From: Roseiarcus sp963758335
GTDB lineage: Bacteria > Pseudomonadota > Alphaproteobacteria > Rhizobiales > Beijerinckiaceae
Assembly (NCBI GenBank): GCA_963758335.1
Contig: CAVWVF010000002.1
Span: 1,798,001-1,862,000 of the forward strand
Reading direction: 5' to 3'
Length of the DNA stretch: 64,000 nucleotides
Below, piece after piece: positions 9,275 through 17,501 of this stretch (its first letter is position 1; every line of letters begins with the position of its first letter). The position numbers were made by a program, and so were the translations under genes. Below the pieces are notes generated by a model that saw only the letters and a list, made by a program, of their open reading frames with translations, searched no databases and was not told the origin of the DNA.

Positions 9275-9901
9275 CTAAAACGTGATCGCCCCGTCGTCCT
9301 CCGTCTGAAGTCGTTGCTGAACGGGGAACCAAACCTGGCCTGCCCGGCGCGCACGCCCTTCCTTGGCGAGGCGGTTGAGGGTCATCCCAACCGCCTTGAT
9401 GCTGAAGTCGCACTGAAGATTGTCTTTGGCGTAGGCTCGGATCGCAGCGGCCTTCGAACCTTTCGGGCCCGCCTCTTCCAGGCGCTCGAGCACAATCTGG
9501 CGAAGGGTGCGCATTGGGGCGGGCCGGCTTCGCACCCATTCGTCGAGCGTGGCTACGATATCAATCAACAATCGCATGTCGTTATTGGACCGATCAAGAG
9601 GTTGCTCGGATGACTTCCAATTGAAGTTCTTGCTCACTCTTTCCATTTCTTCTTTTAGTTCCTCGTCAAGCGAATAAGCGAACTGATGGCCCGGCATGGC
9701 GAGCACGTTGTTCCAATCTGGCAGACCGATCCGCACCCCGAACACGCGGCCGGCGGCCGCGCAATCTAGTAAGAGGCCGTCGACCTTCTTCGTCCCGGCG
9801 GCAGTGGCCGCGGCCAGTTGGAACAGACGCTCGCGCATAACAACGAGCTGGTCTCGCATTTTCAAAATCTCGGCGATCGCAGCGGCTTTCTTATTACTCA
9901 C
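9275..9901 (-). CDS. Hypothetical protein with C-terminal winged-helix-like domain, paralogue 2
   Basis: 208 residues from GTG 9901. The N-terminus (residues 1-40) is helical and possibly coiled-coil (AAIAEILKMRDQLVVMRERL). The middle contains a conserved-looking GVRIGLPDWNN segment. The C-terminus (about 130-195) reads TLRQIVLERLEEAGPKGSKA, FSIKAVGMTLNRLAKEGRAR, GQVWFPV, matching the degenerate paralogue just downstream at 8354-9190. The pattern of helices followed by a short GxVWFPV hairpin is what a winged helix would give, so DNA binding is a reasonable inference. The family is not recognised. The tandem arrangement suggests local duplication before one copy decayed. Confidence 0.6.
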   Translation of the reverse strand: MSNKKAAAIAEILKMRDQLVVMRERLFQLAAATAAGTKKVDGLLLDCAAAGRVFGVRIGLPDWNNVLAMPGHQFAYSLDEELKEEMERVSKNFNWKSSEQPLDRSNNDMRLLIDIVATLDEWVRSRPAPMRTLRQIVLERLEEAGPKGSKAAAIRAYAKDNLQCDFSIKAVGMTLNRLAKEGRARRAGQVWFPVQQRLQTEDDGAITF

Positions 9902-10295
9902 GAGGTCCGTCCTATCGACTCGGGCCAGCCCGATACCAGGCTCCTCTGGCGGGCCAAATCAAAAAGACATCATCCTGTTAAAAATCTTATTGCTTGTGGT
10001 TATTTTGATTGTCCTCTTGGAATCGCCTAAGTTTGCAGGCGATTCCGCTGGTTATCATTTTCTCAGCCGTGCTCTGCGGGGCGCCAAACAGCACGATTTA
10101 TACGAAGCTGCGGCGTACACCCATGTCACTATGGGATTCTGGGACAAATTAGGTTCGGACCGATTTGGGCCCTTGCGGCGGAAAGTCAGCGCCGAATAAC
10201 AACAATAATTCAGAATGTTGTTGGAAGTTCGTTGCGCTGCGGCGCTTCGCACTCGAACGCGAGGGGGCACCCTCTCGCAGGCGCTCCCCTGCAAC
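9902..10295. other. No gene recognised; locally AT-rich
   Basis: Includes an AT-rich segment at 9958-10050 that would encode a hydrophobic stretch (ILLKILLLVVILIVLLE) on the plus strand but without an ATG or ribosome-binding site. It may be the remains of a small membrane-protein gene. Confidence 0.3.
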
Positions 10296-10298
10296 ACC

Positions 10299-10486
10299 GG
10301 CTAACGAATTGTAAAGACGAGCGTTTAAGCGCTCCAAAAGCGCCGGAAAGGCTTTTGCTGCTTTTGGCTCAGCTTGGCTCAGCTTGGCTCAGCTTTGGCT
10401 CAGCTCTTGCTCAGCCTCATTTGGCCTCATGATCGGGTAACGCATTGTAAGGACGAGGTTTAAGCGCTCGGAAAAGCGCAGCCCCC
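10299..10486. repeat. Imperfect 50-bp direct repeat flanking a 10-bp tandem repeat
   Basis: Two related blocks start at about 10299 and 10434. Both read CGG(C/G)TAACG(A/C)ATTGTAA(A/G)GACGAG followed by GTTTAAGCGCTC and an AAAGCGC segment that can pair with GCGCT. Between them, 10366-10425 holds four or five copies of a unit close to TTGGCTCAGC. The layout (conserved flanks plus a short tandem array) is not a CRISPR: units are contiguous, without spacers. Confidence 0.6.
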
Positions 10487-10574
10487 GCCGTTTTGGACGC
10501 CCAAAAAAAAGCATTAGCATTGCGGTATGCTTTTCCCGATTCCCTAAACGAACGCGGTCGCGGAGACCGGTTTG

Positions 10575-10640
10575 GCGCGACTGCGTCCGCCACCATCCAG
10601 TCCGCGCAAACCGACGCGGTTTCCCGGTCGGCAGAAGTCC
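10575..10640. repeat. Inverted repeat / stem-loop
   Basis: GGTTTGGCGCG (about 10570-10580) and CGCGCAAACC (about 10605-10615) can form a stem with one bulged base and a loop of about 23 bases, inside a 300-bp stretch with no gene. It could be part of a structured RNA or a protein-binding site. Confidence 0.35.
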
Positions 10641-10771
10641 TCGTAATTTCGGTCGGTTAGCGAGGCGTGTCGCGGCCTGCGAACCGCGGTTTGGATTTTT
10701 GACAGCGCACCCTAATGGACGCGATCAGCCCGTAATTTCGTCTCGACCCGACCGGCTCCGGCAGCTTCACA

Positions 10772-11119
10772 TTGAGCGAGTGGCAGATCGGCGACGGCCA
10801 CGATTTGATGTTTCACCAGCCGACGCGGGCGGTATTCTCGCTCTACCCGGCCCCCGGCAGCGATCTTGCAACGCTCAGCATTCATCAAATCCGGGCGCGG
10901 CTGGCGCATGTCTGCGACGGCTTCCCGATACCGGGCTTCCTCTCCGGAGTTACGCCAATGGCAACAGGCAGTGGCTCGAAACTGACGCGGGGATCAGCTC
11001 TCCGCAAAGTCGCGCCGTCGTTAGGCACACATGCTCAGAGGGCTGCCGCATTCGGGCCATACTTTAGTTGCACACGCGCCAAGAGGCGAAGCGTCTCTTC
11101 ATGGGCTGCAAATCGCTGA
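10772..11119 (+). CDS. Hypothetical protein, doubtful
   Basis: The first 65 codons (MSEWQIGDGHDLMFHQPTRA, VFSLYPAPGSDLATLSIHQI) read like a real protein, and the frame extends upstream without an ATG. The last 50 codons are less convincing. No family recognised and no clear ribosome-binding site. Probably a gene fragment. Confidence 0.3.
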   Translation: MSEWQIGDGHDLMFHQPTRAVFSLYPAPGSDLATLSIHQIRARLAHVCDGFPIPGFLSGVTPMATGSGSKLTRGSALRKVAPSLGTHAQRAAAFGPYFSCTRAKRRSVSSWAANR

Positions 11120-11144
11120 CGCCAAAATGGGAGGAAGGGCCGGA

Positions 11145-11363
11145 ATGAACACGGAGGAATTTGCGCACCTCGAAACTGGCGGACGCGACGGACCGGGCAA
11201 CGAGCAGGGATTGCAGCTCGCTTCTGATGGACGCCTATCGCGGCGTTCAGTTGAAATTCTCCACGATCTCGGTCTGTCGCAAGAAAAGATCGTCGCGTAC
11301 AACCTTCGCTTTCCGACACCCACGTCCGTGCATCAACCGCTGGCGTCGAGAATGCGGCGATGA
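11145..11363 (+). CDS. Small hypothetical ORF (72 aa)
   Basis: ATG 11145 is preceded by a GGAGGAAGGG-type purine run (11128-11137), a good ribosome-binding site. The product includes SRRSVEILHDLGLSQEKIVA, a plausible helical segment. It ends two bases before the terminus of the tyrosine recombinase fragment on the other strand. Family unknown. Confidence 0.4.
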   Translation: MNTEEFAHLETGGRDGPGNEQGLQLASDGRLSRRSVEILHDLGLSQEKIVAYNLRFPTPTSVHQPLASRMRR

Positions 11364-11699
11364 CTATTCCGGAGCGTCCGCCGGAATGGTCCCGTGTCCG
11401 AGCAACACCTGGATCACGCGAATATCGACGCCCTGCTCGAGCAAATGGGTGGCGAAGCTGTGCCGCAGGGTATGCGGCGAGACGCGCTTGGAGATTCCGG
11501 CCAGGGTTTTGGCGGCGGTGACGGCGCGGTTGAGCTGACGGGGGGTCATCGGGTTAATCGGGTTCTGGCCCGGAAAGAGCCAAACCTGCGGCCGCGCCGC
11601 ATGCCACCAGTCGCGCAACAGTTCGAGCAGTTGCGGGGAGAGCATCACATAGCGATGAGGCGTTGTCACGTCGTCGGCGGCTTGGTAGCCAAAGAGCAT
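11364..11699 (-). pseudogene. Tyrosine recombinase (IS91-associated type), C-terminal catalytic fragment
   Basis: The minus-strand frame contains RYVMLSPQLLELLRDWWHAA, VWLFPGQNPINPM, then RVSPHTLRHSFATHLLEQGV and IRVIQVLLGHG. These hold the catalytic H-x-x-R (HTLRH) and the LLGH motif of phage-type integrases. This version accompanies IS91-like elements. The N-terminal half is cut off by the IS6 insertion at 11698 and the C-terminus with the catalytic Tyr is missing after LLGHG, so it is inactive. Confidence 0.8.
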
Positions 11700-12399
11700 G
11701 ACGAAAATCAGCTACTCCGGATATCGGTTCCCTCCGGAGATCATTCACCAGGCGATCTGGCTCTATCTCCGGTTCACGCTCAGCTTTCGAGACGTCGAAG
11801 ATTTGCTCGCGAAGCGCGGAATTGCAATTTCGTACGAAACAATCCGACGCTGGGTGAATCATTTCGGGCCGATCATAGCGGCGGAATTGCGCAAGCGCCG
11901 TCCCAAACCGCATTCGATCTGGCATCTGGACGAGGTCTATCTGAAAATCGATGGGCGCATGGTTTACCTGTGGCGCGCCGTCGACGCCGAGGGCGAGGGC
12001 GAGGTTCTGGATGTGCTGGTCCAGTCCAAGCGCAACAAGCACGCCGCGTTGAAACTGATGCGCAAACTTCTAAGGAAATACGCCGTCGCTCCTGAGCGGT
12101 TGGTCACGGATGATTTGCGGTCTTACCGCGCAGCAACCCTCGATCTCGGCATCGACCACCTGCATGACCGCGGGCGATGGAAGAACAATCGGGCCGAGAA
12201 TTCGCATCAGCCGACCCGACGGCGGGAGCGCAAGATGCAACGCTTCAAGAGCGCAGGCTCAGCCAAGAAGTTCCTCTCAACCCACGCCGCCGCGTACAAC
12301 ACTTTCAACGTCCAACGCCACCTCATCTCCGCCCACACGCACCGCGCGCTTCGCGCCGTCGCGATGACCACGTGGCGGGCGGCTGTCGCGGCGGCCTGA
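11698..12399 (+). CDS. IS6-family transposase
   Basis: 233 residues from ATG 11698. The DDE triad lies in WHLDEVYLKIDG (residues about 80-90), VTDDLRSYRAA (about 138-148) and NRAENSHQPTRRRER (about 170-184). Length and motif spacing are typical of IS6 and the frame is intact. It lies inside the recombinase fragment on its left and cuts an HTH gene on its right (12400), and it is related to the remnants at 7081-7265 and 14821-15035. IS6 elements move by replicative transposition and cause deletions next to their insertion sites, which fits the damaged surroundings. Terminal repeats were not resolved. Confidence 0.9.
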   Translation: MTKISYSGYRFPPEIIHQAIWLYLRFTLSFRDVEDLLAKRGIAISYETIRRWVNHFGPIIAAELRKRRPKPHSIWHLDEVYLKIDGRMVYLWRAVDAEGEGEVLDVLVQSKRNKHAALKLMRKLLRKYAVAPERLVTDDLRSYRAATLDLGIDHLHDRGRWKNNRAENSHQPTRRRERKMQRFKSAGSAKKFLSTHAAAYNTFNVQRHLISAHTHRALRAVAMTTWRAAVAAA

Positions 12400-12603
12400 C
12401 AATTCCTGAGGCAACGACACTTCGCGCTCGCGGCACAGCAACGTGACAAAGCCCGCCGCGAAACTGTTGATCGGCCCGCTGCTCCAGGTGGCGGAAAGGC
12501 CATTTCCGCTTGACGGAGCCGGGAAAGCCGGATTCGCCATCAGATTCAAAACTTGCGTGACTGTCAGGCCCAGTTGGGCGGCGACTTGCTGTATGGTCGG
12601 CAT
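12400..12603 (-). pseudogene. Small HTH (excisionase-like) protein, truncated by IS6
   Basis: ATG 12603 opens MPTIQQVAAQLGLTVTQVLN, a helix-turn-helix-like start, then FPAPSSGNGLSATWSSGPIN and FVTLLCREREVSLPQEL before running into the IS6 element. The WSSGPINSF pattern is like MerR/AlpA-type small regulators of mobile elements, but this is inference. The 3' end is missing. Confidence 0.5.
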
Positions 12604-13106
12604 GTAGCGTCACCTCAAAAAAACGAACGGCAAGCGTCGAAGCAAGGAGAACGAACCCTCGCTTTGCTTCGTGCGCCCGCGCGCGTCGATCCCTACAGCG
12701 GCAAGCCAAATACGAACGCTTGGGCGGCGTTGCTTCAAGGCGCGCCATTGCGTGCGCCGCTCCCGCCGCGCGGCGCGATTGCGGTTCCCGCCGGCTTTTT
12801 TCGAGGGTGAGATGGTGCGACGATATCGCTCGGTAGGGACCGTTTACAAGCCTCGCCGGCGGCTCGCCGACCGCGCGGGCAGGGCGTGACCGCCGTCCCG
12901 CCGCGGCAGGCCTCTTGCCAGCCTCGCCCTGAGCCCTCCGTTGGCCGACTTCGCGGTGGCAGCGCTAGAGAGGTCCGGCAGTCAGGCACAACGGAAAATC
13001 TACGTTAGGGTGGCCGAATTTCGTTTTTTCTTCCTTCACAAGACGGTCTGGAGTCCCTAGCCTTGCCAAGGCGATTTGACAGCCAACCGACTGTTTGATG
13101 GGGGCT
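12604..13106. other. No gene recognised
   Basis: About 500 bp of GC-rich sequence without a convincing gene on either strand. The base composition drops sharply at about 13000, where the next module begins. Confidence 0.35.
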
Positions 13107-13130
13107 TAGAATCATGGCTGGGGCGCCCAT

Positions 13131-13619
13131 TTGTACTCGGCCAACCCATGGTTTGCGGGGGAAGTTGCAAGGAAATATCGAGGCGGAAACTACTTCGCTT
13201 GGGTGTGTGAGTTCTTCGACAGTGCGCTCGCGCCGGCGGGGTCGTCGGGAGCGTTAATTGCGCCGAGCTCAAATCCAAGAAAAATATACGAGGACCTTTT
13301 ACAAGAATGTAGAGCGGAAGAGGAGCACAGTCGCGTTATCAAAGCGCATATAAAAACGTTGTCACGTCTTGGAAAACAATGGTTTTCCGACGGTGAGCTA
13401 AATCAGAACCAATTTGATGAAATCATCGCAAGTGTTCGGGCTCGTTCGTGGAAAATTTGGAAGCCGGTGCTATATGTTATTCCTAGGCATGGCATTGCAC
13501 CCGAAAGAATCAAAGAGGTTCCAAGGAAAGACCGCGCAGCGTATGGCCCAGAATTTCAGATCGCCGATCTGCAAAGCCATGAGTTCGACATCGTGGATCT
13601 GTCTGTGCTCGTGAGGTAA
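13131..13619 (+). CDS. Hypothetical protein, first gene of an uncharacterised two-gene module
   Basis: About 162 residues. The body starts YSANPWFAGEVARKYRGGNY and FAWVCEFFDS, followed by SSNPRKIYEDLLQECRAEEE and WKPVLYVIPRHGIAPERIKE, and ends FQIADLQSHEFDIVDL. No ATG is in frame after the TAG at 13107: the candidate start is TTG 13131, while an ATG at 13114 is out of frame by one base, so the 5' end may be damaged. I do not know a function. The recurring aromatic/Ser-Asn-Pro blocks suggest a conserved family. Composition is clearly more AT-rich than the flanks, a sign of transfer. The stop is followed after three bases by the next gene, so the two are translationally coupled. Confidence 0.65.
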   Translation: MYSANPWFAGEVARKYRGGNYFAWVCEFFDSALAPAGSSGALIAPSSNPRKIYEDLLQECRAEEEHSRVIKAHIKTLSRLGKQWFSDGELNQNQFDEIIASVRARSWKIWKPVLYVIPRHGIAPERIKEVPRKDRAAYGPEFQIADLQSHEFDIVDLSVLVR

Positions 13620-13622
13620 ACC

Positions 13623-14519
13623 ATGATCAAAACCCTTGAGAAGTTCGACAAAATGGTCGCGGTCGGCGTTCTAGCGCGCGCCGCCCTCTCCCTTCGTTAC
13701 GGCGTGGCCGACGGTGTCGAGAGTGAAAAAGACATTCAGACGATCGTCGTGAATGAGGTGCGTTCCCGTTTGGGAATCTCCAACGACGATAACAGCTCGG
13801 ATGCCGTGGACAGAGTGGCGGACGTTCTTGACTCTGAGTCAGATCAACTGCTTGGGACGCCGGATACAGAAGCCGCGCTCTTACGATTGGCCGAGCGCGG
13901 CGATCTCCCTTCGGACTTGTATGAGATTAAAGTCATCCCCAACATTGAGGACGCGCTCGGCAAGCGCTTTCCGCTTGAGAAGGATGTTATCGAAACAACA
14001 ATTCGAGCCCCCACGACCGAGCAGCATTTTGGCCCACCACGAGGCAAACACGAGCCCGCATTGATTTCTTTATTTCTCCGAAACTTTCGGACAAAATGGC
14101 CACAGAGGGATTTTTTCATGTTAGTCGCGGCACAGAGGGAAGGCTTTATTCTACACGTCCACCAAGCGTGGCGAATATATCCATCGAGAGTCCGCCTCTC
14201 AGGAGTTAAGACGCCGGTCGATTGGCTGGAAAGATTTGCGGACAGCTATGGAGCAAAAGTCGAAATCGAAGGGAAAAAGGCGAGCTTCTTTTTGTTTTTG
14301 GAGGGTAGCCCTCCACGGGAATTGAAGTGGGACACGCCGCCGAAAAAGAAGTTGATGGTCAGTCGTTTTGTTTCTTGGGACCCTGTTAGAAACATGGAAC
14401 AGGCGGCCCTTGTGGTGGGTATAGATATTTACAAATACCTAGCCACACTCGACGAGCTTGGCGTGAGGCGTCGAGACTTTCTTGATAAATTCGTTCCTCC
14501 CCCGCGACCTCGTGACTAA
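13623..14519 (+). CDS. Hypothetical protein, second gene of an uncharacterised two-gene module
   Basis: 298 residues from ATG 13623, three bases after the stop of the preceding gene. The N-terminal third is acidic and helical (residues 1-95, with SEKDIQTIVVNEVRSRLGIS). The C-terminal two thirds are mixed alpha/beta with many aromatics (FFMLVAAQREGFILHVHQAW, DWLERFADSYGAKVEIEGKK, FVSWDPVRNMEQAALVVGID). No signal peptide, no membrane segment and no nucleotide-binding motif that I can recognise. Low GC relative to its surroundings and position among mobile-element debris suggest horizontal transfer. A defence or other accessory role is possible but unsupported by any motif. Confidence 0.7.
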   Translation: MIKTLEKFDKMVAVGVLARAALSLRYGVADGVESEKDIQTIVVNEVRSRLGISNDDNSSDAVDRVADVLDSESDQLLGTPDTEAALLRLAERGDLPSDLYEIKVIPNIEDALGKRFPLEKDVIETTIRAPTTEQHFGPPRGKHEPALISLFLRNFRTKWPQRDFFMLVAAQREGFILHVHQAWRIYPSRVRLSGVKTPVDWLERFADSYGAKVEIEGKKASFFLFLEGSPPRELKWDTPPKKKLMVSRFVSWDPVRNMEQAALVVGIDIYKYLATLDELGVRRRDFLDKFVPPPRPRD

Positions 14520-14524
14520 CGGCT

Positions 14525-14690
14525 CGCAAGCGGACGCCCGGTCGGATGTCCTCGACGAGACGATCGGTGAGCCCCGGCTCCAGACGGATGCCGAAGCGGT
14601 CGGCGGGCCCCTCGATTACTTCGCCGAAGCGGGCCCCGGAAGCGAAACAGATAAGCGACCGGGGACGCGCAGGCGGGAAGTCGTAGCGCC
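14525..14690 (-). pseudogene. nSTAND-type NTPase fragment
   Basis: On the minus strand about 50 codons read RYDFPPARPRSLICFASGA, then VIEGPADRFGIRLEPGLTDR, LVEDI. The pattern I-x-x-P-A-x-x-x-G-(I/V)-R-x-E-P-x-L is characteristic of the ATPase module of novel STAND NTPases (often fused to WD40 repeats or TIR domains). A TAG precedes it and nothing of the remaining domains is left, so it is a scrap. Confidence 0.45.
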
Positions 14691-14820
14691 TTCATAGTAC
14701 CGCTGACCGCGGGGAAAGCCTCCTCGTCTTGGTGTAGAAAGGGGCCGCCATCGCCGTCGTTTCGTGGACAGGTTCGCGGAGCCCAAGGTCTCCTCCCGTG
14801 TTTCCCGGCAACGGCTCTAA

Positions 14821-15035
14821 ATCATCCGACAGGCGATCTGGCTCTATCTCCGGTTCACGCTGAGCTTCAGAGAGATGGAAGATTTGCTCGCCGAGCGCGG
14901 AAGCGTGGTCTCTTACGAGACCATGCGGCGTCGGGTGAATCTTCAGCGAAATTGCGCAAGCGTAGGCCGAAGCATACGACTTGGCGTCCTGATGAGATGT
15001 ATCTGAAAATCGCGGATCGCGACCTTGGGATGGCT
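14821..15035 (+). mobile_element. IS6-family element, degenerate 5' remnant
   Basis: The sequence follows the N-terminal part of the IS6 transposase at 11698: IIRQAIWLYLRFTLSFREME, then DLLAERGSVVSYETMRR, a gap, LRKRRPKHT and DEMYLKIADRD (the first catalytic Asp region). It is shortened and frameshifted, and no transposase can be made from it. Confidence 0.75.
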
Positions 15036-15098
15036 ATCCCGAAAAACGTCGACGGACCCGATTATATAATCAAGGATTGAGCAGGAGCTTCGATCCCC

Positions 15099-16068
15099 AT
15101 GGAATCTCCGCCGGCTCGATGGGGCGCGTTCAGCTATCCGACATTCACGGTAATATGGGCCGCTTCCATCATCTTGAACATCGGCGCCGCCATGTTCGAT
15201 ACTTCCTCGGCCTGGCTGATGACGAGCCTCAACGCCGATCCGGTGGCTGTATCACTGGTTCAGGTGGCGGCCAGCCTGCCTGTTGTTCTATTCACGTTGC
15301 CAGCCGGCGCCCTTGCAGATCTCACTGACTCGCGGCGATTTCTGATCGTTGTCGAAATTGCGGTGGTCGTCGCAATCGCCATTTTCGCGACGCTGGTTTC
15401 ATCGGGCCGCGCTACGCCGGTCGTGTTGTTGTTGGCCACGTTCTTCGTGAGCGCGGGCACATCCCTCTCCCCGGCATGGCATTCGATCATTCCGCTCATT
15501 GTGAACCGATCAGAACTGAGCAGCGCCGTAACCGCCAATGGCGTCGGCTACAATTTCAGCCGCGCCATTGGACCGGCCTTGGCCGGTTTGGCCATAACAG
15601 GGCTCGGAATCGCTGCTCCTTTCTGGATCGACTGCGCCGCCTGCATCGTGATTATAGCGGCGTTGATATGGTGGCGATCGCCACGAGCGACCGCAGAAGG
15701 TTTGCCCCGCGGACCTCTGACGGCGGCAGTCAGCTCCGGTCTGCGCCATACCGCCAATAACCAACTTTTGCGAGCGACGCTGACGCGAGCCACCGCGTTC
15801 TTCCTGTTCGCTAGCGCTTCTTGGGCTCTTCTGCCTTTGGTCGCTCGCAGCCAGATGGCGCAAGGCCCGGCATGCTATGGCGCTCTTCTGGGCGCGATTG
15901 GCGCTGGCGCGTTCGGAGGCTCGCTTGGGCTCGGCTTGGTGAAGCGTAAGCTGGGACCAGACAGCGTTGTCGTATTTGGGACGCTGGGTACAGCCTTCGC
16001 GCTCGTTCTGTTTGGACTGGCGCACGCTCCCGTCACCGCTGTGTGCGCGAGCGTGATCGCTGGCGCAG
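15099..16068 (+). pseudogene. MFS transporter (MFS_3/EntS-like), 5' half
   Basis: From ATG 15099 about 323 codons encode an MFS exporter: FSYPTFTVIWAASIILNIGA (TM1), LITLPAGALADLTDSRR-like motif A (here VVLFTLPAGALADLTDSRRF), VGYNFSRAIGPALAGLAI (motif C-like) and several further hydrophobic helices up to VTAVCASVIAGAG. At 16068/16069 the frame is interrupted by group II intron sequence on the opposite strand. The rest of the protein resumes at 17157. Related proteins export antibiotics or siderophores and usually carry a C-terminal monooxygenase-like domain, which is absent here. Confidence 0.8.
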
Positions 16069-17002
16069 GTAGGGTCGGGGACTGGCGCGCCGGTTTAGGC
16101 CGAAGTTTGTGTTCCCTGTTGGCTCGCTCTTTCGTCTGCGAGTGTCACACCATCTCGGCCGTGCCACGTTTCCAGCCCCCGCCTCGTCGAACGCAGCATG
16201 CGGATTTCCCGCACTGCGCTCTCCTGTTTGCTTCGCCTCAAGGATTATGGGGCCTATCCTGCCGGAGCGGCTTTCGGCGCTGGTCGAACCACTCGGTAGC
16301 CATTGAACAGCTTCAGAGTTTGGTACAGCCATCCCCTACTCCACCGCGCCCAGCCGAAGCCCTGTCGGTTCCGGGCTCGCACATGGACGTACAATCCCCG
16401 GAACTTCCAGGACGTCTCGGCCTTCGCCTTGACGTATATTCTCCGCCTCAGGTCCTGCAAATCGATGGACGCATTTGTCATCTCGTCCTTGCCTTCCTTG
16501 TGGTCGGAGACTTTACAAACAGCAGGGCTCCTTCGCTCCGCGGGCGTTACCCCGCCTCACCGCTACTACGAACCCATCCGTCACCCTCTCGCCTTCGATC
16601 GACTTCCCGGTTGAGCCGGTTATACGATCGACCCTGCTCCGGCGATTTCGCGCCGGGACGAGGAAGGCTTCTCCAGTTGCTCGGCATGTCCTTGCCACCG
16701 TGCTGTCGCTTCCACCCCGCCGAAGTGAAGGAGCCGCATCGGTCAGATTTCGGCTCCCCATGCAGCCTTCGCCCTCCGGGTGAGGACTCGGCCTTCGGGG
16801 CTACGCACTTTCGAGGCCACTTTTGCGTTCACTGTCGTTACGGCCCGGTGACTCGTCGTCTTCCCGAGGGAGACGTTGTCGATAGGCTTCAGAGTCTTGG
16901 TTTCCCGCCACCCTGCTATCCAAACTACGGGGCTTCTGACTCTTGCCCCGGCAGGCCTTTCTCCTGCTGAACATGCCAGCCTTCGCTGGACACACACCCG
17001 GA
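16069..17002 (-). mobile_element. Group II intron, internally deleted
   Basis: On the minus strand this region has intron-like RNA sequence (about 17000-16485). It is followed by the start of an intron-encoded reverse transcriptase at ATG 16481 (MTNASIDLQDLRRRIYVKAK, GLYVHV), the standard N-terminus of one group II maturase lineage. After about 30 codons the frame jumps to non-RT sequence, so nearly the whole maturase has been deleted. A domain V hairpin (16187-16221) and a 3' end ...CCCTAC at 16069 follow. The 3' boundary coincides with the MFS exon junction. Confidence 0.75.
16187..16221 (-). ncRNA. Group II intron domain V
   Basis: A 35-nt hairpin with arms GCAGTGCGG / CCGCATGCTGC around a GAAA-type tetraloop and a GAGCGC...GCGTTCGA base has the size and shape of domain V, the catalytic core of group II introns. 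It lies about 120 nt before the intron 3' end. Confidence 0.7.
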
Positions 17003-17156
17003 CGTGCGGAATTCCCGCATCCGGTTCCTCACGAGAGAGATTCGCTCGCGGCGGCATATCCGTGGGCAATCTTGGCTGGCGGCAGAGGATGGCGTTTCAG
17101 GATTTCGTTGAGGCGCGCCCATCGGACGACGCTTTGGCGATCTCGCCGAGACAGCC
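17003..17156 (-). mobile_element. Second group II intron remnant (3' part)
   Basis: On the minus strand, about 40 codons ending ARLNEILKRHPLPPAKIAHG resemble the C-terminus of an intron-encoded reverse transcriptase. They are followed by a hairpin CCGGATGCGGGAAT / TCCGCACGTCCGG (about 17005-17030) of domain V size. Intron 16069-17002 follows directly, so one intron seems to have inserted into, or recombined with, another (twintron-like). Its 5' part is missing. Confidence 0.5.
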
Positions 17157-17419
17157 ACTTCTGGTCTGCGGTCCTGGCAAGCCTCCACGCATCTGCCCAT
17201 TCCGCCCTGCCGGATTGGGTGCGCGCGCGCGGACTCGCGATATTCTTGACCGTCATCTTCGGATCCATGACGATCGGAAGCGCGGTATGGGGGCGCGTTG
17301 CCGGAATGGAAGGCTTGCCAGTCGCGCATTTCCTGGCCGCCGCCGGCGCAGTCTTGCTCATGCCGTTGACGCGGCGCTGGAGACTTGCGCCTGTCTGTGG
17401 ATTTGACCTTTCAACCTAA
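17157..17419 (+). pseudogene. MFS transporter, 3' segment
   Basis: The frame resumes as FWSAVLASLHASAHSALPDW, VRARGLAIFLTVIFGSMTIG and VAGMEGLPVAHFLAAAGAVL. Removing 16069-17156 joins it to the 5' half in frame with the expected spacing (AG-D-FW-S-AVLASL where relatives have AGASWIAVLASL-like sequence). The protein still ends early, at 17419, just before the end of IS110 copy A (17502). The C-terminal domain of the family was therefore lost before or with that insertion. Confidence 0.8.
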
Positions 17420-17501
17420 AGGCGCAACTTCGCTCATACCTTGTGGACGAGCCGGCGCAGCGCCGGCTACTCGGCCGGCGCTTCGCCTGCCTGTTATTTC
17501 C

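Noticed and set aside
10366..10425. Short repeated units considered as a CRISPR array
   Set aside because: Units of about 10 bp are contiguous with no spacers, and no cas genes are present.
15099..16970. Long 623-codon frame considered as one MFS protein
   Set aside because: After codon 323 the frame runs through group II intron sequence antisense; the true MFS continuation is at 17157.
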